Below, piece by piece: positions 45,289-55,124 of a DNA stretch of 64,000 nt. Source of the DNA: Bicyclus anynana (lineage: Eukaryota; Arthropoda; Insecta; Lepidoptera; Nymphalidae); contig NC_069110.1 of assembly GCF_947172395.1 (NCBI RefSeq), positions 6,578,127-6,642,126 of the forward strand, written 5' to 3'. The notes beneath the pieces were generated by a model. The model saw nothing but the letters and a program-made list of their open reading frames with translations. It did not search any database and was not told the DNA's origin. Position numbers and translations under genes: made by a program. Positions within the stretch are counted from its first letter, which is position 1, and every line of letters begins with the position of its first letter.

Positions 45289-46087
45289 TGACAAGTCATG
45301 TTTGTCACTCTCTCAGAATGAGAGATGTTAGGCCAATAGTCCACCACGCGCGCCTAATGCGGATTGGCAAACTTCACGCACCAGAGAAATAAGAAAATTC
45401 TTGGGTATGCAGTTAGGTAAGGCACGATGTTTTTCCTCCACTGTTTGAGACTCGTGAAATTTAATTTTTTAAAATGCACATAACTGAAAAGTTGGAGGTG
45501 CATGCCTCGGACCGGATTGGAATCTATGCCCTCCGAATCGAAGGCAGAGATCATATCCACCAGTCTATCACGTTCCCGAGATAATTTTCGCTATTTACGA
45601 CGAAAATCCGATATAAGATATCCGCGTTTTTGTATTAAGATCACATAATCGAGTGTTTGTACTTACCTTTGTACCATTCTTGTATCTCCGCATCTGAAAC
45701 ATCAAAAGTTAAAAGATCATTTTGTACAGTATATATTTTTGTAAATATATAAGAAAATATTCAATGCTTATTTGACCAATTAACATATTTTCGTCATTTC
45801 GCCGTTCAAGTCATTAAATGGTGGAATGATTTGATTTAATTGACTACATATGGTAAGGCATGCATGCTACTGTCAAAAAGGCCGTTCCATAAAATAAAGT
45901 TATTATTTCATATATATTACATTAATGTTTTAATAGTCACTCTTTTGTTCTAAGAGTTTATAAATAGTGTAATTAACCCGCCCGAATAAAAAAAAGGATA
46001 GATAGACGTCACTTTACCTGAAAATTCAGTGTTCTGTTTAAGGTCTTCTAGTACCTCAGGTTTAAGTTTGCTATTTTGTTTACCCAT
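43177..46087 (-). CDS. Nca: Neurocalcin, neuronal calcium sensor (5 coding exons)
   Basis: Complete minus-strand gene. Coding exons are 46018-46087, 45667-45693, 44624-44715, 43855-44043 and 43177-43371; they total 573 bp and give 190 residues, the length known for fly Nca. All introns have GT/AG borders. The protein starts MGKQNS, a myristoylation signal on Gly-2. EF-hand 1 (about residues 36-47) is degenerate, with Cys38-Pro39 in the loop as in all NCS proteins. EF2 (73-84), EF3 (109-120) and EF4 (157-168) have complete Ca2+ ligands ending in Glu. The family exposes its myristoyl group on Ca2+ binding and acts on membrane targets such as guanylate cyclases and receptors in neurons; this is family knowledge. 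The start is the first in-frame ATG after an upstream TGA. Identity to the fly protein, as I recall it, is very high. A second calcium-sensor gene lies upstream on the same strand. Confidence 0.97.
43855..44043 (-). CDS. Nca: Nca coding exon 4 (EF2 and EF3)
   Basis: Encodes residues 64-126: FAEHVFRTF, the EF2 loop DANGDGTIDFRE and the EF3 loop DLDGNGYISRQE. Borders are TTTACAG and GTGAGTAT, phase 0 on both sides. Confidence 0.97.
44624..44715 (-). CDS. Nca: Nca coding exon 3 (degenerate EF1 region)
   Basis: Encodes residues 33-63, including the CPRGHLSVEEF segment of the inactive EF-hand 1. Borders are ATTCCAG and GTAAGAAT. The fly protein, as I recall it, has Ser where this has Arg40. Confidence 0.95.
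45055..45152. mobile_element. Small family D and family E fragments in Nca intron 2
   Basis: Inverted CTCCTCCTTTTTTTGAAGTCGG (family D edge) next to 'AGTAGCAGAATCTGCTTTCC' (family E tail). Confidence 0.6.
45244..45578 (-). mobile_element. SINE-A, nearly full-length, in Nca intron 2
   Basis: (ATC)n tail on the + strand, 'CTCTCAGAATGAGAGATGTT', 'CTAATGCGGATTGGCAAACT', 'GGTGCATGCCTCGGACCGG' and 'CATATCCACCAGTCTATCAC' at the head. It has the same minus-strand orientation as the gene. Confidence 0.85.
45667..45693 (-). CDS. Nca: Nca coding exon 2, 27-bp microexon
   Basis: Nine codons' worth of sequence encoding the DAEIQEWYK segment, flanked by TTTCAG and GTAAGT. It is required to join exons 1 and 3 in frame (phase 1 on both sides). 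It is too short to appear in an ORF scan. Confidence 0.95.
46018..46087 (-). CDS. Nca: Nca coding exon 1 (residues 1-23)
   Basis: Contains the ATG and the myristoylation signal and ends in phase 1 before GTAAAG. A possible 5' UTR splice acceptor (TATTCCAG) lies upstream with its AG at 46172-46173, so a non-coding first exon further upstream is likely but not located. Confidence 0.95.
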
Positions 46088-46805
46088 TATTGTTGTGTCG
46101 TTAACGTTCCGTCGAGGACTCGCAATGTACTTTCACAGCCTTTTGATTTTTGATTACACAATTATTTTGCCCTGGAATATATAAATGCACATTTATTACG
46201 TATATCCTGTTAAATTTTTGTAAAAGACAACCACATTGTTTAGTGTTTACAGTGAAGATGCCGGAAGAAGATACGAGTGCTTTATAAAGCATTCACTAAT
46301 AAACAGGTGGAGTGACTGAAGACATTTTGGATCTTAAAAAAACATATTGAAGTATTATCGGATAGCAATGGAGCCCAATATGGACGGCGTAACCAACAAA
46401 AACCTACTTCATATACGGAATACTAAAGACGGATTTGATTAAAGTAAAATATCGCAACAAAGGAATTAGGAAAGCATCTTCCCACATTATTTTGATTACA
46501 GGAAACGTAAATATCTACAAAAAGACACAAATTTTCTCCATCTGTAACTAAAGGACTGTCACGCATAAGGAAGAGAACATAAACAAAATCTACGTACTAT
46601 GTATATTCTGGATATGAAGATGAATTTCACCTATAATAACGTAATCAATACACCCTAAAAAGTAGCAATCTTCTAATACCTACTTAACCTAATAAAAAAC
46701 CATTAACGAATAAACGATATGCGTGTCTAGCGAAAGGTTGCCTCAAAACTTAGCTTTATATTTACGCTAATTCTTTGGACCGTTCTTTGAAAAAGAATTT
46801 GGACC

Positions 46806-47385
46806 CTTAAAACCATTTGAGCTGTGTTAAGATTTTTACAAAGATGCCGGATCGACTACAAATACCTCCAAGTGTTGAAGTGTTTGTATGAAAACGCCAC
46901 ACCGTCAGTCCGTATACAGGATCAGACTAAGAGGCCAATTCAATTGCAGCTAGGAGTGCGGCAGGGAGATGTAATCTGTCCGAAGCTATTTACCGCCGCA
47001 TTGGAAGACGTCTTTAAGCTTCTGAGCTGGAACATTGGTATCAATATGAATGATGAGTATATCATTCAACTACGGTTTGCCGACGATGTTGTCATTATGG
47101 CAATGATTCTGGATGACCTTAATACCATGCTCAATGACCTCAGCAGAATTTCTCAACATGTTGGCCTAAAAATTAACATGAGTAAGACGAAGATCATAAT
47201 TAATCCACTCCGCTCCCCTCAGTTATTGTTGAGGACTCTGTGCTAGAAATTGTAGGCGAATATATACTCATATATTAATAATAATTTCGAGAAAACGGAT
47301 TCACCGCTACATATACAGCTCGACTAGACAGCGTTCGGAAAACTTCTTTACGTCCAAAATATTCCTCAGTGCCTGAAGAAGAAAC
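46806..47385 (+). pseudogene. RTE-type LINE reverse transcriptase fragment
   Basis: Translation gives LQRCRIDYKYLQVLKCLYEN, LGVRQGDVICPKLFTAALED and LRFADDVVIM (the FADD active-site motif of reverse transcriptases), then ISQHVGLKINMSKTK. An open frame of 140 codons runs to 47246; beyond it, in broken frame, are EIVGEYIY and a TAFGKL-like piece to about 47385. The endonuclease and 5' part are missing. It lies just upstream of the Nca ATG, on the opposite strand. Confidence 0.88.
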
Positions 47386-48210
47386 CCAGCGTGCACTGGT
47401 GGCTGAAAATCATCGAGTCTTCGGGCGGGAGGTTCTTAATGATCCTTGAAAACAACTGGTATATGAGGCTTAAGAGCGAAATGGGACGGTAGTTTTTTAG
47501 GTAACCCTTTTTATAAAATAGAACTAGGAAGTGTACTTAGACTGTATTTTTAATCTTACGAACACATTTATGATAAATACTCACAAATAATAAAGATGGA
47601 CGGAGAAGTGACCAACGCTAAGACCCGGCTAAAAAATCGGATTATTATCCCATTTCTATCAACGATAAGTGTTAAGCTTGACACAAAGCTACGCTGGAAA
47701 GCTCATGTCAAGAATAGAAAAGAGTACAAAAAAATGTACTGAAACGGTAAATGGAAAATAATTCAGACAGATTAAACAGAAAATTAGTAGTTCCATATAG
47801 TCAAAATGCCAGTGTGAAGTTTCAGTTATCAATTATGGGAATACATTAAACAAAACAATGTTCTAGTCAACCAGCGATTATAAACAGTAACAAAAGTACT
47901 TCAACTATGTAGGTCTCACAACATTGTGGCCTACGAGTAGACTCTTATTAAATTATTATTACGCCGAAACCCATGTATACAGCTCATGGCATTCCAACTC
48001 CACGACAATGCGGGTTTAACAGAAGGACTTAGAAGAACTAATCTTTTTGAGCTTAGTACCAACATAAGCTTACGAACAAAGTAATATATGTACTTATCAA
48101 TGAAGTACTTATGAGTGGATTTTAAGCGAACAAAAATTATATTATACGGTAAATATAAGAAATGTAATCAAAAACTATGCGACAACGAAAAGATATACGG
48201 TATTTTATTA

Positions 48211-48990
48211 TACAGGATGTCCCATAATTAATGGATAAAACACAAATGGTAGATACACCCGCTGATTATCTATAACTAATTTTAATAGTTTTGATTTGAA
48301 TCCACTCGCACCTACTTCTACCGCGTACAAATTAACCTTGTTCTTTGTTAGGTCTCAATATTTATTTCTCTTTCACACAGTGTTCCTTCGGAATGTTCGT
48401 CTCCTTCGGCACAATAAGCTCTACAAGTACTATGCGTTTAGTGTGTTTGGAAAAATTAAAAATGTCTGGTCTAGATCTCAAAATAGGGCATGCTTGTGGT
48501 ATTAGATATTGAGCCCGCTTTAACGAAGTAAATTTGTCTTTCATTCGTAGTCAAGCCCTATTGAACTCTAGCTACTGAAAGGCTCATAGCTTCACGTAAA
48601 ATTTGAAGTGCTCTATCATGACGACGTAAGTAAAGACCTCTATCCAGGAGCACTTTACATCCAACTAACAAGTGCCTTGCTGTTCCTATTACCTCGCCAC
48701 AAGAATAACAAAAGTTTTCAGTAGCTTTTCCCCATCGTACACGGTTACTCTGGTCTGGCAGAGTTATTTGAAAGGCATTAAGATAGAATTCTTATAAGGC
48801 AGGACCAGTCATATAGAAAGGCGCGTCACTTTAATGCATAATTTAATCCACAATTAAACAAAAATCAGATCAAAATCAGAGAAAATTGGTCACCCAACGC
48901 ATTTTTTTAAAGCTATTCAAATTAGTTTTAGATAATTACGTGGAATGTCTACCATTTGCGTTTTATCCATTAATTACGGGACACCCTGTA
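48211..48990. mobile_element. 780-bp TIR element carrying a LINE endonuclease fragment
   Basis: Left end TACAGGATGTCCCATAATTA and 'ATGGATAAAACACAAATGGT' is the inverse of right end 'ACCATTTGCGTTTTATCCAT' and TAATTACGGGACACCCTGTA. The inverted similarity runs on inward for about 85 bp in total (TTATCTATAACTAATTT against AAATTAGTTTTAGATAA). TA lies on both sides. The interior carries coding remnants of a non-LTR retrotransposon on the minus strand. Confidence 0.7.
48320..48780 (-). pseudogene. R2/Dong-like LINE C-terminal fragment (zinc knuckle, endonuclease)
   Basis: From 48779 the minus strand is open to a TAG near 48567: NAFQITLPDQSNRVRWGKAT, then CYSCGEVIGTARHLLVGC, a C-x2-C-x8-H-x4-C zinc motif, and LYLRRHDRALQILREAMSLS. 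In another frame just downstream come CPILRSRPDIFNFSKHTKR and IVLVELIVPKETNIPKEH. The RPD...VELxVP pattern fits the restriction-like endonuclease that follows the zinc motif in site-specific LINEs of the R2/R4/Dong group. It is broken by at least one stop. Confidence 0.65.
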
Positions 48991-51104
48991 TATATAAGAG
49001 TACTCGTATATCATTAGAAATTTGAATAATCAAAAAGCATCGTTACCTCTTTCATATTTGGACATAGATGAGATGATCGATGGCGGGTGACTTTTTTCAA
49101 ATAAGGAGACAACATAAGAACTATTTTTATAATTTGTATATTATACATGAATAGGCAAAATGTGAGTCATTAAAAACATGTATCCATAGAAAAACAATAC
49201 TTTTAGGGACAATGTTAATTTTTCATCTATTACATGTGCCTATTATATTACTAATGATGCTGGAAACACTGACATTTATCTAAGACATTGCAAAATTGAA
49301 AACGTTATAAACGTGTGTACATAGTAGCACGGTAAATATTTAAAAAATGTTACTCAGACTTTGAGGTCCACTGAAAATAATAACACTGAGCATCCGGTTT
49401 TGTCTAGACATACAGACTCGAAGAAAGGAAAATAAAGTTACACATTCATGTAAATATCATCTAATAGATATAAAGTATTGATAGCTCTTAATTTTGCCAA
49501 ATTCAATTTGGACTGTGTACAGTACTTATAAGAGATTTCTGAATGCTTATTACATCGCTATAACAAAAAAAAAGCGCAATATTGCAAACATAAACTAACG
49601 ACATATAAGACATGTACATAAGACATTAATTTAACAGCATCAAATAATACTGTTGTTAATGATACGTGAATATACAGGTTATATACTGAAAATATAATTG
49701 AGCCAATAGTATGATTGTATGACTGAAAGAAAACACAAGTTTTTGTTTACAAGTTCTATTGAGCCAACTGTTTACTATCAAACCTTGATATATTCACAAT
49801 ATCGCACAAGTATTTAAATAATACCATACACAAAATAGATATACATTACGTTATAATATTCGTAAGTGACCTGAGTTAGTAGGAGCCACCAAATCTTACA
49901 CAAATTGATTTGACAACTTAAAAAAATAATTAATTTAATCCATACATTTTCGGAATTCTTTCACAACAGCATACAAATCAATATTGGCAGCAATACTTTA
50001 AAATATATCCAATTCTAATTATTACAATAGGAAGACTAATTTAACTACATAGTAAATTTCCTGAACGGTAATAAAATTGTTGGATATAATACCTCGGTAT
50101 AAGAATAATAGGTAATCTGAACTGCGCCTTAAATTTTACTATTTTGTGTTATGTGTTCCATTGATTCGTACCACAAATTAAACATATTTTTTTAAGAGAA
50201 TACATGTAATTTAGTAAGCAAACTTTGTATAACAAAATAGACTTCCTTATTGTATTGTATAAACTTCTTCAAAATTAACTGTCACTGCAGATTTACCCTT
50301 TCATTGTGCTCGCAGATTTGGGCAAATATCCCAAATAAAATTGGTTGATTTTAAATATGTGTAAGATTTGTTTCGTTGAGTTTCATATCTTGAATTCTAT
50401 ATATAATTTTATTTTAAATAGATGGTAATCGTCCTTAATTGTAGGAAAATTGCTCGAGCAATTGTTTGCTCTGCTGTGACGGTTTTGGTTACTATTACTG
50501 GTATTGAAAATAATTGAGTCCAATTTTAAGCTCTCCATCGACAACTGTCATAATCTCTATAATAAATGCAGTCGCGTTGGGCCATCACTTTCATGTTTAA
50601 GTCTTTATACAAGAGATAAATGTAAATTCGGATACACGTGCTGGATTAAAAAAAGGAATATTTAAACAATGTGGTACTTAAATTACCTATATTAATTGAA
50701 CAGAAAAAATGTGCTGTTTTTCTCATAACTATACAGTTAACTTAATAAATTAACTTAGTATAAGGAATTGACATAAATAAAAGTGTTTTATTATAAAAAC
50801 TACTTAAAAAGAAAAGAATATCCGCACACGCATATAGCTTATTCTAAAATATAAAGACCACAGAGTATACAATTGACAGTAGGTATAGTAAGTAAGTTAA
50901 ATTTATCTTTCCTCTAACCAGTGTACAAATTATGTAGGTACATATACTACGAGTATGTCGACGCAGAGATATGAAAATATTTGACACAAGGTGCCTATTC
51001 ACTTAATAAATGCGATAAACCCCGCGTTTTTACGAGAATCTAGACAATTTCATTTTCAATTTCAATTTCAGCATGAACTTGAGTCGTAAAGTGTTTAGCA
51101 CAAG

Positions 51105-51262
51105 TTTTCTTGTTGTTGAATCGAGATAGTTTTGTGAGTTGATTCTCTTGCCCTTTTCAGAAGATCCTGTTTTCCGAATCTGTGGTAGAGTCTATACAAA
51201 GAGTTAAGCTTGATGTTAAAAAGTGCTTGTAAATTAAGCCTACTTAAAATAAATGCTTTGAA
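51105..51262 (+). mobile_element. Family E LINE tail, diverged
   Basis: 'CTTGCCCTTTTCAGAAGATC', 'TTTTCCGAATCTGTGGTAGA' and 'AAATTAAGCCTACTTAAAAT', ending in TTTGAATTTT. Confidence 0.7.
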
Positions 51263-51267
51263 TTTTA

Positions 51268-51332
51268 TCATCATCATCATCATATCAGCCGATGGACGTC
51301 CACTGCAGGACATAGGCCTTTTGTAGGGACAT
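51268..51332 (-). mobile_element. RTE LINE 3' tail, inverted
   Basis: (ATC)n, then 'AGCCGATGGACGTCCACTGC' and 'AGGACATAGGCCTTTTGTAG', the reverse complement of the other RTE ends. Inserted at the ATTTTGA tail of a family E copy. Confidence 0.85.
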
Positions 51333-54300
51333 TTTGAATTTTATAATAATAAATAAAGGGTAACCTAAACCATATCAAGTAAAAGATTACTATTTGTATA
51401 TTTGGACCACGGAATTAAAAATACACAAAAGCGTTTTCTGTTCTGTGATTTGGACATTAGTTTTTTTAGTTTTTATGTCACACGGACTTATGGGAATGTA
51501 TGTAGGCTCTGTTCTAAGTTACCCGCATCTGTATACCTGGTGTAAAATAATAGGTTATACTTATATATCTGTATTTTGTATTAAATTTTACTACTTTTGT
51601 TAAATGTCCGATTGATTCGTACTACAAGGTCTTTATCTAAGATATTTCTCGGAAATAAAATTGCGGGGTTTTATAAAATAAACCTTATTTTTATTGATTG
51701 ATTATTATTAAGTTTAGTTATACCACGTTTTATAAAAATTACACGATTTTGGACATATTGACGTAACTAGAAGAATGTGGCAAAATGAGGAGAGGAAGAA
51801 TTAAGAGTAAACAACTAGACATTATAAAAGAGTACCTAAGGAAAATAATTAAGTGTGTGACAACAGAGAAAGAATAAAACAACCACACAAAGATATAGAC
51901 CATGACGACCAGGTATTTTTCAATAACTTTAGACGATCTGTGAGACCATGTCAAAGTCTTTTCTTTGCTGATTTACTACGAATAAACAAAAGAAAAACGT
52001 TTTGTTAACTTAAAATAACAGACGTCAATAAACAAAAAAGAAACATTCGCAGACTATAATAAATAAAATCGTCGCAGGTATTAAGTGAATAAACACTAAT
52101 TTCAAGTACAAATAGAATATGGACAAAGGGAATTTTTACTCATATGATGTACGAGCTTAAAGCTCGTGTAAATTTTAATAATAAAATGCATGTTATTTTT
52201 TAATTCCACCTGACTTTATAATTTCTCTTTACTCATTAGATACATACGTTAACCTCAATAACCAGGAAAATATTTAATGTCATTTGTATGGTTAATATAA
52301 ATTTTTGATTGTTCTTATGGAAAATGGATAGCATATAGGTAAATTTTAAATACATATCTTGTTTATAATATTAAGATTAAAGACTTTAGGATATCATAAA
52401 ATGGTATTGAAAGTAATAAGCGAAGTGCATTATATACATTAATAACTAGGATAATTCAAAACTTACATAAATAAAAACATTTATGGAATGTATTATTTTT
52501 ATATAAATGAATGTTGTAATCTTAGTTTTCAGTGCATCACTCAAAATTGTACCAAATATTATAGAAACCAAATGTAGTACCTAGATTTAACTAATACAAA
52601 GCTTATAGTTAAAAAATAAGTTGTAGTCATTTAAACTTACACGTAATTAGTTTTTGGGACATAGTTATTCAATTTATAGTGAGTAAAATGAGTTCGACTG
52701 CATTAAATTTTGTATTAACAGACTACAGAGAGTTTCTCAAATTAATGAATGGATAATTTATAATGAATAATTTAATGAATGAACACATAAATAATTATGT
52801 ACTCACTTATATACGTAAGAGTATATGCAATGCGTACAAGACATGTCTTCCAGATGGTATGGTCCCGTTAAAGTGTAGTAAAGATCTAACAAAAATCTTT
52901 TACGATAGCAGACGGAACTCCTTATCGGACAATAGTTTATTAAATAAATTTATTAAATGCAATTTTTTAACTGTAATACTCTCTGATATAATGAGATCAA
53001 AATTGGTTAAGGTATCGGTGTAACTACTTGTAACTTTTATGTTCATTAACAACTTTATCATATAAATAAATAATATGCACTGAAAACTAATGAGTTTTAA
53101 ATTATTTATTAATATATTTATGGGATACGCAACATTTATCAAACGTAAAAATAATTTACAAAACAATTTCAGCGACATTATAATTACTTTACTCTAAAGT
53201 TTAGTAAATATACAATCTAAAAGATATGACACTAGGACACACTAAATATTTGGTTACTTAACTACAATATTGGAAGGAGTTTGTGCATATATTTGGCGTA
53301 AATATATCTTTAAATAAATTTAACGGAGCATTAAGGAAAAATCAAGAGAACAAAAGTGGAGCGACGGTGCGAGCCCACGGACAATACCACACCAACCTAC
53401 GCTTAACCACGCGATTTGGTCTATTAATAAAATTTTATTATTATGCACACCTACAAATATCACTAACATCTGAAAATACATCGGATGCTAGTAAAATATT
53501 TCTAGACATACAAAAAATAGTAATTAATTTGACCAACACATATAGGTTTTCACGTTGTATGTGTGATGCGGTAACTTGCCAATGAGTCCCCGACGAATGC
53601 GTAATAGGTATATATATATTTTATCGAGATCTAGAAGGCACAGTATTAGGGGAATGTAAAACCAAAAGATAGAAGAAGAATAATACAGAACTCAATTGAA
53701 AAAGGGCTAGTCCCGTGAAGCTTTTTAAAATAAAAGAATATAGAAAGTAGAACACAAATTACGCTATAAATTAATTGAAAAAGCTATGCCCGGCTATGAA
53801 ATATCATGTCAATGTTGATCAAGAAGAAAGTACATCGAATATCAATGATTTAAAACACCGATGTTAAATACTCATAATATTTTAATAAAACTTACATACG
53901 AGTATACCTATCTCGAATCTCCCATAGAAGTGATCAGATTGTCTGTGCATGTGTTTGTGCAATGCGTAAATGCGTTTTGCGATATTATTCTACTATTCTG
54001 ATCTTTTCCGTCCGTTCACCGCTATCCTAATTGTTTCCTTATACTATCAAATAATAAAGTAAGATTGACTTTGGTTTATATTTGTGCAATAGATCCATTA
54101 ATTATGAGTCAATAGTTTATCTTTAATGTAGAATATCCGAATAGTCTACGAAGATTTATCCATAAGTGTATGGTACGGACATAATACTTATAGAATAAAA
54201 AAAAAATACATACTATATGTAATAAAGTATAAACTTAATATAACAAAGACTTTGTAGTATCTAGTAAACTATAAACTAATTAAAAAAAAAAGTGTATTAA

Positions 54301-54782
54301 ATTCAGGCGTGTCTAGATTGACGCAAACAATACTATCATGCGTAGATAAACATGTATCGATCGCTCTGGTTTTAGAACAGAGATTTAGGTTGATCGAAAG
54401 CAAAGACTGCAGATCAAACGCTTTGCATACTACAAATTTAGATCAGAGTTCGATTAGCGACATCATGGATATATAATATATATGTATGTCAGCGTTACAT
54501 ATTTAGATCGGATATTTACGATCATGCAAACTGCATTTCATACGAACGCGAGTGGGACGAATTCGATTCGAAAACCGTTGAGCTTTGTCAACAACGCAAA
54601 CCCAGATGTATTCAATTCGGATGCTATGAAAATATGTATGCAGTACATTATTGGTATGTTTTATTTGAAGTTAAATAAAAATATATTAAATTTCTTATGA
54701 TTTATTTTGAAAAAAAAATCAAGGGCCTAATTTGTAAATCAATAATTTCTGAATCGCAATATGTTTCGATATGCATCCGTTT

Positions 54783-54788
54783 TTTATT
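54783..54788 (-). promoter_or_regulatory. Candidate polyadenylation signal of the CG7646-like gene
   Basis: AATAAA on the minus strand about 160 bases after the stop codon; another is at about 54702. In DNA this AT-rich chance matches are common, so use is uncertain. Confidence 0.35.
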
Positions 54789-54947
54789 AATTTGTGAACG
54801 ATTTATGTTGCATCAGACGTATTATGTGCGACAATCGACACAAGAGAGATAAATGCAAAAGTAGTAGTAGATAATGCTCAGAGGGACATTCTCGACATTT
54901 GGAGAGGTATTATATAAAGTAGAGCAATAAATACAAATAGGGCCAAT

Positions 54948-55124
54948 TTAAGGCGCCAGCATTTTGGAAAGCTCCTCATCCTGGAGGCAACCCTTGAGGA
55001 ATTCATCCTGCGTGAGCTGCCCATCGTTGTTTTCATCCATTTTCGCAAATATGTTTTTAGCGCGCTCTTCGGCGGAATCAGCAGGCCTGTTACTCGAGCA
55101 GGCTCCAAGCATGTCGTAAATAGC
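54948..55124 (-). CDS. CG7646-like NCS terminal coding exon 4 (EF4)
   Basis: Encodes residues 129-186, AIYDMLGACSS through LSKMLAP, with the EF4 loop DENNDGQLTQDE, then TAA at 54948-54950. The acceptor is ACTTTTCAG. Confidence 0.95.
   Translation of the reverse strand, partial: AIYDMLGACSSNRPADSAEERAKNIFAKMDENNDGQLTQDEFLKGCLQDEELSKMLAP

Larger units (their letters stand above)
48991..54947. other. AT-rich, repeat-poor region between the two sensor genes
   Basis: No gene is supported. Only a family E tail (51105-51262) and an inverted RTE tail (51268-51332) are recognised. By position it holds the 3' UTR and downstream flank of the CG7646-like gene and the upstream flank of Nca. Confidence 0.5.

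Noticed and set aside
54878..55108. 76-codon minus-strand frame
   Set aside because: Wrong frame of the terminal exon; the correct frame gives an EF-hand with a GT/AG-consistent junction.
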